Assembly (NCBI GenBank): GCA_016234855.1
Contig: JACRNO010000004.1
Span: 1-44,834, forward strand
DNA from: Deltaproteobacteria bacterium
GTDB taxonomy: Bacteria; Desulfobacterota; GWC2-55-46
Reading direction: 5' to 3'
DNA: 44,834 bases
Both the position numbers and the translations under genes were made by a program. The notes beneath the pieces are model-generated. The model did no database searches and was not told the origin of the DNA. It saw only the letters and a program-made list of their open reading frames with translations. How positions within the stretch are numbered: position 1 is the stretch's first letter; every line of letters begins with the position of its first letter. Shown here one piece after another: positions 8,629-16,093 of the stretch.

Positions 8629-8664
8629 AAAAAAAAGGGGAACCCTTTATTACAAGAGTCCCCC
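8629..8664 (-). terminator. Terminator downstream of yidC
   Basis: On the minus strand, GGGGACTC pairs with GGG(T)TCCCC across a 10-nt AT-rich loop, followed by eight T residues. It lies 50 bp past the yidC stop and ends the dnaA-side gene cluster before the exporter operon. Confidence 0.75.
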
Positions 8665-8713
8665 CGTTCCGGCGGCCAAAGGACAACCCGGCCTGATTTC
8701 GAGTTTCACTAAA

Positions 8714-10327
8714 CTATGATAATACCTTTGACGGCGTCCTCTGTATCCAGTACTGCTGCGCGATGGAGAGCAGGTTGTTGATGAGCCAGTATATGACGAG
8801 CCCGGCCGGGAATTTGAGGAACATGAAGGTAAAGACTATAGGCATGAACATCATTATCTTGGCCTGCGTCGGATCGGCGGTCGTGGGCGTCATCTTCTGC
8901 TGGATGAACATGGTCGCACCCATGACAAGCGGGGTGATGTAATACGGGTCTTTCGAGGACAGGTCGTGTATCCACAGGCCGAGCGGCGCATGACGAAGCT
9001 CTATCGCCACGTAGAGGACTTCATAAAGGGCGATGAATACGGGTATCTGGAGCACCATCGGCAAACAGCCGCCGACCGGGTTTATCTTATAGCGCTTGTA
9101 AAGCTCCATCATCTCCTTGTTCAGGCGCTCTTTGTTGTCCTTGTGCTTCTCCTTCAGGTAGGCGAGCTGCGGCTGAATCTTCTGCATATCGCGCATGGAG
9201 GTGAGGCTGTGCTTGGTAAGGGGATAGAATACGACCTTCAGTATCACGGTGAAAAGGACGATGGCCAGACCGTAGTTCACGAGATAGCGCTTGAAAAAAT
9301 TGAGCACAACGAGGGACGGCTTTGCCAGGAACGCGAACATGCCGAACTCGATGGCCCCCTCGAGCCCGTTTTTCTTTGAAAGAAGAAGGTCATACTCTTT
9401 CGGGCCCATAAAGATGCCGTAGTTGACGGTAGCAACGGTCCCCGGCGCAACGCTTATCGGAAGCTCAAAGGCCGTAACGGCCCTGGCATCGGTTGCAACG
9501 TGAGTCTTCCAGTTTGCCGTCGTATCCGGGGCGGGTATGATGGCCGCAAGAAAATATTTGTCCTCCATACCGAGCCACTTTGGCGCGCCAATACCCGACT
9601 CATCCGGGTCTTTTTCATTTGCGCGCAGGACCTTGTCTTTCGCGTAGGCAAGAGGGCCGCTGTGATAACCCGTGGCGTCCTTGCCGGCCTTATCAGCGTT
9701 GAGCGTGGTAACGGCCGTTGCGACAATCTCTTTTTTGGTCGGGTTTTCAAAGGTCAGCTGGACGTTTGCAAGATATGCGCCGGCGTCAAACCTGTAACGC
9801 TTCTCAACGCGCAGGCCGGCTGCGGTGGTTCCCGTAAAGACAAGCTCTTTGGTCTCGGCGCCCGCAAGCGTTATCTCGCTGCTTGAAGGGTCGAAGACGA
9901 TATCTTCGCTAATATCCGCCTGCCGGACGGAGGTATCCATGGAGCCTATGGTCATGACCGAGGCCGACAGGTTGATGGGAACGGCGCCCGGCTCCAGGGT
10001 GGAGGCGAACTTCTTAAGTTCCCAGCTCCTGACTGCGCCGCCCTTATTCGTGAAAACGGCCTTCCAGAGCGGCGTTTCGACCGTTGAAAAGACCTCTTTA
10101 ACCTGAACAGGGGATTTTACCGGCGCGCCCTTTGAATGAACGGTATTTACGGAGACGGAGGCGTTGGCCTGCGCCGGGACCTGCGCCTGCGGTTTTTCGC
10201 CGCTTGAGGCAGCGGGCGGCTTGGGCGGGCTAATCCATTTTAAGAAATACGGGTAAGCAAAAAGAATTACAATCGAAATAATGACCGCGATGATTACCCG
10301 TTTCCCTGAATCGTTATCGTTATTCAT
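8714..10327 (-). CDS. yidC: Membrane protein insertase YidC
   Basis: Inserts and folds inner-membrane proteins, alone or with SecYEG. The 537 residues have the Gram-negative layout: an N-terminal membrane anchor (VIIAVIISIVILFAYPYFL), a linker rich in Pro and Ala, a large periplasmic beta domain (about 75-330), then the conserved core with five membrane segments (YGLAIVLFTVILKVVFYPLT, the cytosolic hairpin around MRDMQKIQPQLAYLKEKHKD, CLPMVLQIPVFIALYEVL, and the closing VYWLINN region). It overlaps yidD by 8 bp and closes the rnpA-yidD-yidC cluster. Confidence 0.97.
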   Translation of the reverse strand: MNNDNDSGKRVIIAVIISIVILFAYPYFLKWISPPKPPAASSGEKPQAQVPAQANASVSVNTVHSKGAPVKSPVQVKEVFSTVETPLWKAVFTNKGGAVRSWELKKFASTLEPGAVPINLSASVMTIGSMDTSVRQADISEDIVFDPSSSEITLAGAETKELVFTGTTAAGLRVEKRYRFDAGAYLANVQLTFENPTKKEIVATAVTTLNADKAGKDATGYHSGPLAYAKDKVLRANEKDPDESGIGAPKWLGMEDKYFLAAIIPAPDTTANWKTHVATDARAVTAFELPISVAPGTVATVNYGIFMGPKEYDLLLSKKNGLEGAIEFGMFAFLAKPSLVVLNFFKRYLVNYGLAIVLFTVILKVVFYPLTKHSLTSMRDMQKIQPQLAYLKEKHKDNKERLNKEMMELYKRYKINPVGGCLPMVLQIPVFIALYEVLYVAIELRHAPLGLWIHDLSSKDPYYITPLVMGATMFIQQKMTPTTADPTQAKIMMFMPIVFTFMFLKFPAGLVIYWLINNLLSIAQQYWIQRTPSKVLS

Positions 10328-10622
10328 TATCCTTGATTGTTTTAGCGTGAAAGGTTAAAGGGACGGGGTCGTAACCGCCGCTGTGTAAGGGTTGACACCG
10401 TAAGAGTCTGCGGCCGGCAAGATAGCCGCCGTAAAAGGCCCCGTGTATATGGACCGCTTCTTTGGCATAATCCGAACAAGACGGATAAAACCTGCAAGAA
10501 GGCGGCAGGAACGGCGATACGGCCGATTTATAAAGATATAACAACGTCTTGATAAATGTCTTCAATATGTTCCTGGTCAAACGAGGTAGAAGCGCCGGTC
10601 CGTAGAAAACAGCCTCTTTCAA
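10320..10622 (-). CDS. yidD: Membrane protein insertion efficiency factor YidD
   Basis: Small membrane-associated helper of YidC-dependent insertion. The core has the family pattern PSCRFYPSCSDYAKEAV, HGAFYGGYLAGRRLLRCQPLHSGGYDPVP, with the conserved cysteines. The longest frame starts with TTG at 10622 (100 residues), but no ribosome binding site precedes it. A second TTG at 10565, preceded by AGGA at 5 nt, gives 81 residues (MKTFIKTLLYLYKSA), closer to the usual 70-85, and may be the true start. It overlaps yidC and follows rnpA by 8 bp. Confidence 0.92.
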   Translation of the reverse strand: MKEAVFYGPALLPRLTRNILKTFIKTLLYLYKSAVSPFLPPSCRFYPSCSDYAKEAVHIHGAFYGGYLAGRRLLRCQPLHSGGYDPVPLTFHAKTIKDNE

Positions 10623-10630
10623 TCGGCTTA

Positions 10631-11011
10631 TTACGTTCGTTCTTGATTGCAGCTTATTCGCGGCGCCTGTATCAATACAGATTCCAACTCAGCAGCCGCC
10701 GCGGAATAATCGGTAACGGCCTGCGCGCTCTTGACGGATATCATTATATCCGTAGGGTTTGAAATGCGTCCTTTGTTCAAACGAAAAAATTCGCGGATAT
10801 ATCTTTTAAGACGGTTGCGTATTATAGCTCCGCCGACCCTGGCGCTTACGGCAAGACCGAGCCGTGACGCGGTAAGGTTATTTGGCATGAGCCATATATT
10901 AAAACTTCTGGTCGAGCGTCTCTTGCCGTGGGTTTTTATCTTTGTGAATTCCTCAGGCCTTAAGAGACGTTCTTTTTTGGTAAAGGTTTTCGAGGTTATG
11001 ATCACGGCCAA
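10631..11011 (-). CDS. rnpA: Ribonuclease P protein component
   Basis: Protein subunit that helps RNase P RNA cleave the 5' leader from tRNA precursors. It is 126 residues and basic, with the family motif around RLGLAVSARVGGAIIRNRLKR and LRPEEFTKI near the N-terminus. The start is TTG at 11011 (or GTG two codons later); neither has a clear ribosome binding site. Unusually, a terminator-like hairpin lies between rpmH and rnpA, so rnpA expression may depend on read-through. Confidence 0.95.
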   Translation of the reverse strand: MAVIITSKTFTKKERLLRPEEFTKIKTHGKRRSTRSFNIWLMPNNLTASRLGLAVSARVGGAIIRNRLKRYIREFFRLNKGRISNPTDIMISVKSAQAVTDYSAAAAELESVLIQAPRISCNQERT

Positions 11012-11037
11012 TACCGGTAACGGATACCCACATGTTC

Positions 11038-11063
11038 AAAAAGCCTTGTTAAACGAACAAGGC
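11038..11063 (-). terminator. Terminator or attenuator between rpmH and rnpA
   Basis: On the minus strand, GCCTTGTT pairs perfectly with AACAAGGC (loop of 5 nt, stem extended by flanking bases) and is followed by TTTTTG. It sits 27 bp upstream of the rnpA start, so it could cap the rpmH message and lower rnpA expression relative to ribosomal protein L34. Confidence 0.75.
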
Positions 11064-11199
11064 CTTTCTGGTTTACGTAAATTTCATCGCTTATAATCGT
11101 CTTGATGCATGAGACGAATTATACAGGGAGAAACCATAATTACCCGGCGCAGTATCCGGGCATCCCGGCGGTTTTGACGTTAACGTAAAAAAATGTTTT

Positions 11200-11352
11200 T
11201 TACTTATTGGTGCTTACGGTGACGGAAAGGTGCTTGCGGCCCTTTGCGCGCCTTCTGTTGATAACGTCCCTGCCGCCTTTTGTAGCCATACGCTCCAGAA
11301 ACCCATGCGTCCTTAATCTCTTTTTATTGCTTGGCTGATAAGTCCTCTTCAT
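11200..11352 (-). CDS. rpmH: Ribosomal protein bL34
   Basis: A 50-residue, very basic protein starting [18 protein letters not shown] and containing [20 protein letters not shown], the hallmark of bL34 in the large ribosomal subunit. The ATG at 11352 follows GGTGGGAG closely. It lies between dnaN and rnpA, and all three run in the same direction. In most bacteria rpmH is divergent from dnaA; here it is downstream of dnaN on the same strand. Confidence 0.97.
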   Translation of the reverse strand: MKRTYQPSNKKRLRTHGFLERMATKGGRDVINRRRAKGRKHLSVTVSTNK

Positions 11353-11439
11353 CTCCCACCTCTTGTGCGGCGTTCTTGCCGTTCTTTATTCCCCATGTCT
11401 ATCAGAACTTATTGACAGAACCTGCCGGGGCAAACAGAT

Positions 11440-11469
11440 ATTTAGCCATACAACGGCTGATAATGTCAA
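11440..11469 (-). promoter_or_regulatory. Promoter for rpmH
   Basis: On the minus strand: consensus -35 TTGACA (11464-11469), an 18-bp spacer and CTAAAT (11440-11445), about 90 bp upstream of the rpmH start in the dnaN-rpmH gap. Confidence 0.5.
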
Positions 11470-11536
11470 GGGTTTTTATAGGAATATCGGTGTTGCTATA
11501 AGTATATGTTTTAAAATCAACCATCTTTTTGAATGA

Positions 11537-12652
11537 TTATAATCTCATCGGCATGACTATATACGTATAGTCCTGTCTGCCGGCCGGCTGCAATATGCCT
11601 GGAGAAAGCGAATCTTTAAGACGTATCATGATCGTTTCTTCTTCCATGGCCTCAAGGGCGTCGATAAAATACCTGGCGTTGAAGGCAACCTCAAGCTCTT
11701 CGCCCTTATAATCCGAATCTATCTCTTCAACCGCTTCTCCTATATCAGGCGACGATGACGAGATGACGAGTTTACCGTCGCCAAAAAGCATCTTCACTCC
11801 TTTTATCTTATCGGGTGAGATAATTGATACGCTTTTAAGCGACGATAGGAACGCCTCTTTATTGATAAGGATATCCTTGTCGTTATCTTTTGGTATAACC
11901 TTGCTGTAATCGGGAAACTCACCTTCGAGCAGACGGATATTTATGATTGTATTGTCCTTTTTCATAATGGCGCTTTTTTGCGTTATTGATATCTTGTATT
12001 CGTCTCCGGCCTCGTCCAGGAGTCTTTTAAACTCCATCATGCCTTTACGCGGCACAAGGACGTCTATCTTCTCGCCTTTTTTGCTCCCTTTCTCGTCACC
12101 GCGCTCAATATAGGCAAGCCTGTGGCCGTCCGTGGTGACAAGCCTCAACTTCGATCTTTCACGCTCCAGCTTGAAACCGTTTATATTATAGCGGGTCTCG
12201 TCCGTTGAGACTGCAAAGGCCGTCTTATCTATCATCTCTTTAAAGACCGGCCCGTCTATGTCATCAAAACTTTTTTCTTCATAGGTTGGGAATGCCGGAA
12301 AATCCTTTGCAGGAAGACCCATAACGGTAAACCGCGCCTTGCCAAGCTTTATAGTGACCCTGTCGTCTTTTCCGGCAACGACACTGATAGTCTCTTCCGG
12401 TTTTTCCTTCATCTCCTTGATTATATCAAAGAGTTTTCTGGCGTTTACGGTTATCGAGCCGTTTTCCGAGACATCGGCTTGCGTCGAATCCTTGATAAAG
12501 ACTTCAAGGTCCGTTGCCGTTATATCAACCCTGCCGTTGTTGGCTTCCATTAATACGTTTGAAAGTATAGGCATTGTATTTCTTCTCTCGACTATGCCTT
12601 GCATCCTCTGTAACGTTTTTAAGAATTCTGATTTGTCTATCGTAAACTTCAT
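11537..12652 (-). CDS. dnaN: DNA polymerase III sliding clamp (beta subunit)
   Basis: Ring-shaped processivity clamp of the replicative polymerase. The 371 residues start MKFTIDKSEFLKTLQRMQGI and end YTIVMPMRL-like (YTYIVMPMRL), as the family does, with the three-domain layout and internal landmarks TTDGHRLAYIE (about 175) and EFPDYSKVIP (about 240). GGAGACAG precedes the ATG. It is downstream of dnaA on the same strand, separated by 354 bp that look like a replication-origin region. recF and gyrB, which often follow dnaN, are absent here; rpmH follows instead. Confidence 0.97.
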   Translation of the reverse strand: MKFTIDKSEFLKTLQRMQGIVERRNTMPILSNVLMEANNGRVDITATDLEVFIKDSTQADVSENGSITVNARKLFDIIKEMKEKPEETISVVAGKDDRVTIKLGKARFTVMGLPAKDFPAFPTYEEKSFDDIDGPVFKEMIDKTAFAVSTDETRYNINGFKLERERSKLRLVTTDGHRLAYIERGDEKGSKKGEKIDVLVPRKGMMEFKRLLDEAGDEYKISITQKSAIMKKDNTIINIRLLEGEFPDYSKVIPKDNDKDILINKEAFLSSLKSVSIISPDKIKGVKMLFGDGKLVISSSSPDIGEAVEEIDSDYKGEELEVAFNARYFIDALEAMEEETIMIRLKDSLSPGILQPAGRQDYTYIVMPMRL

Positions 12653-13006
12653 CTGATCTGTCTCCTTTTTATATATGGAGGTTTTGTCTGCCGACCTTAT
12701 ATTAGTATATTATCTTAAAGAAAAAAAAGCAGTAGTACCAGTGTATGTTGGTAAGTTGATAACGGCAAGAGCCGTTGAATTTTCTTGAGGAAAACAACGT
12801 TGTAAACTGTGCGTCGACGCTCCTGTTTATCAACAGAACTACCGTAAGAAAATGAATAAGCCCACGGCGTAGAATATGGCCAACTACAAGTCAACCGTTT
12901 ATCAACATCTTGCACCGGCATTTCAATGACGGAAAAGACACGTTATAAAATATATATCAAGAATCAGTCCAATAGCAAGCGCTGCAACTTCTACGGCTTA
13001 TTATAC
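12653..13006. other. Candidate oriC segment between dnaA and dnaN
   Basis: A 354-bp non-coding, AT-rich stretch. It holds two copies of TTATCAACA (12827-12835 and 12899-12907), each preceded by T, and one inverted TTATCAACT (12754-12762 on the minus strand). These differ from the classical DnaA box TTATCCACA at one or two positions. AT-rich runs (TTATAAAATATATATC near 12941-12956; TATATTAGTATATTATC near 12700-12717) could serve as unwinding sites. Origin function is inference from position and motifs. Confidence 0.5.
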
Positions 13007-14362
13007 TTATGAGATACCGAGATTTTGTTTAATGGACCTTAACGTGTGTTTGAGTTCGGGTTTCTCAAGAAGGTCGCGCGTTATCTTTTTTACGGCGTGT
13101 ATAGCCGTTGAATGGTCTTTACCCCCGAAGGAAGAACCGATTTCAGGATAAGAAAATTTACCGCACTCGCGGGCGATATACATGGCGACCTGGCGCGGAT
13201 ATGCGATGGTCTTATGACGCCTCTTGGAACGAAGATCGGAAAACTTCATGTTAAAATAGACGGACACGGCCTTTTGTATCTCTTCGATGGTCAGAAACTT
13301 CTCTTCTTTTTTCTTAAGAAGGTTGCGTAACGCCTCTTTACTCGTCTCAAGGGTGATTTCAGAGCCGGTAAGGCTTGAAACGGCGATAATCCTGTTGAGA
13401 AATCCCTCAAGCTCGCGGATATTCGACCCGGAAACCGACGCGAGCCACTCGGCTACGTCATCCGGTATCTTTACACCCTCGGCCTTGGTCTTGTTGCGCA
13501 GGATGGCTATCTTGGTCTCTATATCCGGCGGCTGAATATCGGCGACAAGTCCCCATTCGAAGCGGCTCCGTAGACGTTCTTCGATGCCGTCGATATCCTT
13601 CGGGTACTTATCGCTCGTCACGACAATCTGACGGTGTGACTCATAGAGCGCGTTGAATGTATGAAAAAACTCCTCCTGGGTGCGTTCCTTGCCTGCCCAA
13701 AACTGTATGTCGTCTATAAGGAGAATGTCGACGTTGCGGAACTTGCCTCGGAACTCCGTCATCTTCTGGCGGCTTACGTAATTGATGAAATCGTTCATGA
13801 AACGTTCGGAGGTGTAATAACAGACCTTTGCCTGCGGGTTATCGAGCAGGACCTTGTGGCCTATGGCCTGTAATAGATGCGTCTTTCCGAGACCGACACA
13901 GCCGTAGATAAATAGCGGGTTATATTTACTTGCAAGGTTGGTCGTAACGGCGGACGATGCCGCGTGGGCAAATGCGTTTGCCTTGCCCACGACGAAGTTG
14001 TCGAAGGTATAACGGGCGTTGAGCATGGTCTCGCGCACGGCCTTTGCCTTTGCGCTCACCTCTTTGGCAGAGGCCTTTTTGGGCGCGGAAGCGGTCTTTG
14101 TCTCGTCAGAGTCTATCTTCCAGCAGATATGGAGCTCGCCGCCCGTCACTATCCTCATAACCTCTTGTAAAAGGGCGGCATAATGCTCCTTGACCCATTC
14201 AAGAAAGAAACGATTAGGCACGACAAGGGTAATCGAACCGTCAACGGCTGCATCCTCTTCGGATGCAGCCTGTATGGGTTTAAACCAAGTCGCAAAATGC
14301 TGAGGGCTTACGTTCTCGGCCAGCCGGTCAAGACACCCCTTCCAGATTTCTTCGGTTTGCAT
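13007..14362 (-). CDS. dnaA: Chromosomal replication initiator DnaA
   Basis: Binds DnaA boxes and melts the origin to start replication. I chose the ATG at 14362 (MQTEEIWKGCLDRLAENVS, 451 residues), preceded by AAGG; the frame stays open further upstream to 14446, but that extension is not family-like. Domain I is residues 1-80. The AAA domain has Walker A GCVGLGKTHL, Walker B ILLIDDIQF and the sensor region VVTSDKYPKD. Domain IV has YPRQVAMYIARECG and GGKDHSTAIHAVKKI, the DNA-binding signature. The first Walker A position is GC rather than the usual GG. Normal box recognition (KDHST) suggests near-classical DnaA boxes. Confidence 0.97.
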   Translation of the reverse strand: MQTEEIWKGCLDRLAENVSPQHFATWFKPIQAASEEDAAVDGSITLVVPNRFFLEWVKEHYAALLQEVMRIVTGGELHICWKIDSDETKTASAPKKASAKEVSAKAKAVRETMLNARYTFDNFVVGKANAFAHAASSAVTTNLASKYNPLFIYGCVGLGKTHLLQAIGHKVLLDNPQAKVCYYTSERFMNDFINYVSRQKMTEFRGKFRNVDILLIDDIQFWAGKERTQEEFFHTFNALYESHRQIVVTSDKYPKDIDGIEERLRSRFEWGLVADIQPPDIETKIAILRNKTKAEGVKIPDDVAEWLASVSGSNIRELEGFLNRIIAVSSLTGSEITLETSKEALRNLLKKKEEKFLTIEEIQKAVSVYFNMKFSDLRSKRRHKTIAYPRQVAMYIARECGKFSYPEIGSSFGGKDHSTAIHAVKKITRDLLEKPELKHTLRSIKQNLGIS

Positions 14363-14519
14363 TGCTATATCGCCTTGCATATAAGTCTTTGCCACGAGGT
14401 TTTGGTTGGCCGTGTGTTGAACGGTATAAATGTTTATAAGGAGCAATCAGCGGTGCGAAGCAGACTTGGTAGAAAAAGCCTTATGACCTTGTCACACGCG
14501 CTAAAAACTGTTCACAGGG

Positions 14520-14528
14520 TTATACACA
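14520..14528 (+). promoter_or_regulatory. DnaA box upstream of dnaA
   Basis: TTATACACA fits the DnaA box consensus TTATNCACA exactly. It lies about 160 bp upstream of the dnaA start, in the 304-bp non-coding gap 14363-14666 that otherwise holds only a nearby TTCACAG and AT-rich sequence. It could serve the origin or dnaA autoregulation. Confidence 0.55.
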
Positions 14529-14666
14529 GATGTTAATAACTGGGGTGGACCAAGTAGATGTTTAGAATACCAGAGACCGCTGGGGTTTTCAAGGTATTTT
14601 ATGAGGTCTTGAGGCTGCTTAAAATCAGCAGATAATTCATATAGTTATATGATTAAGAGAGATGAG

Positions 14667-15917
14667 TTACGGATAAAGCCCTCTGACGTTGATGGCCTCG
14701 GCCACCCTTTTGACGCCGAGTATGGTTGCTGCCGTCCGCATGTCTACCTTGTCTTTTCGGGAGATATCAAGCACCTCATGGAACGACTTTGAGATGATGC
14801 TCGTAAGCCGCTTTTTTATCTCGGCCTCGTCCCAGAAGTATCTCTGCAGGTCCTGGACCCATTCGAAGTAAGAGACGACCACGCCGCCGGCGTTTGCGAG
14901 TATGCCCGGGATGACGAATACACCGGCGTCGGCAAGGACCTTGTCGGCCTCGTTGGTGATCGGGTTATTGGCGCCCTCGGCGATTATCCTTGCCTTGATA
15001 TTGCGCACGTTGCCGATGTGTATTTGTCCTTCGAGCGCGGCAGGCACAAGCAGGGTTGCGGGAGCGCCAAGCAACTCGTCAACGGACATGTTCGTGCCCG
15101 GACGAAACCCGCAGACGGTGCCGGTATCAGCCTTGTGTTTTGCCAGGGCGGCTATATCAAGACCGTCGTTATTCAAGACGCCGCCCTTGCTGTCCGCCAC
15201 GCCGATGACCTTTGCGCCCACGGAGTCGAGTATGCGGGCCGCGTGAAAACCGACCTTGCCGAACCCGAGCACGGTCACGGTCATGCCTTTCATAGAGAGG
15301 TTAAGGTGCTTGAGCGCCTCCATGACGGTGATGACGAGTCCGTCGGAAGTGGCCGAGGCCCTGCCGAGGGAGCCGCCGATGCATACGGGTTTGCCCGTGA
15401 CCACCCCTGGGACGCTGTACCCCTTTATCATGGAAAAGGTGTCCATCATCCAGGCCATGGTCTGCTCGTCGGTATATACGTCGGGCGCGGGTATGTCGGA
15501 TTCCGGGCCGATGAATGTGCTTATTTCATAGGTATAACGGCGCGTAAGGCGCATCAATTCGCCCTGCGACATGCTGGTCGGGTCGCAGGCCACCCCGCCC
15601 TTCGCGCCCCCGAAGGGCAGGTCCACGACAGCGCACTTCCAGGTCATGAGCGCGGCGAGCGCGGTTATCTCGTCAAGGGTCACGTGCGGATGATAGCGTA
15701 TCCCGCCCTTTGCCGGGCCTCGCGCGGTGTCGTACTGGACCCTGTAGCCGGTAAAAAAGCGGATGCGGCCGTTGTCCATCTGCACGGGCACGGAGACGAT
15801 AAGCGAGCGCCTTGGGATGCTTAAACGCTCGAATGTGGCGGGCGGCAGGTTGAGGTGCTTGTTGGCGGCCTCGAGCGTGGCCAGGATTTCGTGAAAAAAA
15901 CCATTCTCAGCGGTCAT
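14667..15917 (-). CDS. gdhA: Glutamate dehydrogenase (Glu/Leu/Phe/Val family)
   Basis: Interconverts glutamate with 2-oxoglutarate and ammonia using NAD(P). The 416-residue length fits the hexameric small type. Visible motifs: GYRVQYDTARGPAKGGIRYHP (substrate region, about 55-75), the catalytic lysine in DLPFGGAKGGV (about 98-108), and the Rossmann glycine motif VLGFGKVGFHAAR (about 218-230). AAGGAAG precedes the ATG. A near-consensus promoter lies upstream. It is two genes from glnE, so nitrogen assimilation is grouped here. Confidence 0.95.
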   Translation of the reverse strand: MTAENGFFHEILATLEAANKHLNLPPATFERLSIPRRSLIVSVPVQMDNGRIRFFTGYRVQYDTARGPAKGGIRYHPHVTLDEITALAALMTWKCAVVDLPFGGAKGGVACDPTSMSQGELMRLTRRYTYEISTFIGPESDIPAPDVYTDEQTMAWMMDTFSMIKGYSVPGVVTGKPVCIGGSLGRASATSDGLVITVMEALKHLNLSMKGMTVTVLGFGKVGFHAARILDSVGAKVIGVADSKGGVLNNDGLDIAALAKHKADTGTVCGFRPGTNMSVDELLGAPATLLVPAALEGQIHIGNVRNIKARIIAEGANNPITNEADKVLADAGVFVIPGILANAGGVVVSYFEWVQDLQRYFWDEAEIKKRLTSIISKSFHEVLDISRKDKVDMRTAATILGVKRVAEAINVRGLYP

Positions 15918-15997
15918 AGCGCTTCCTTTTGTGAAAGGTCTTCAAGATATTCCATCCGTCGGCCGGGCCAGGGTCATACCGGGATTACGACCTGCCA

Positions 15998-16026
15998 ATT
16001 AAATGTCAGAAAGCAGGTTTTGTCAA
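15998..16026 (-). promoter_or_regulatory. Promoter for gdhA
   Basis: On the minus strand: TTGACA (16021-16026), a 17-bp spacer and TTTAAT (15998-16003), close to sigma-70 consensus and about 80 bp upstream of gdhA. Confidence 0.65.
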
Positions 16027-16093
16027 GTCTTCTTATAAAGGTAAAAAAATGGCGCGTATTGCATCGCGGCAAGGCCTCAACCAATGCGGGATA

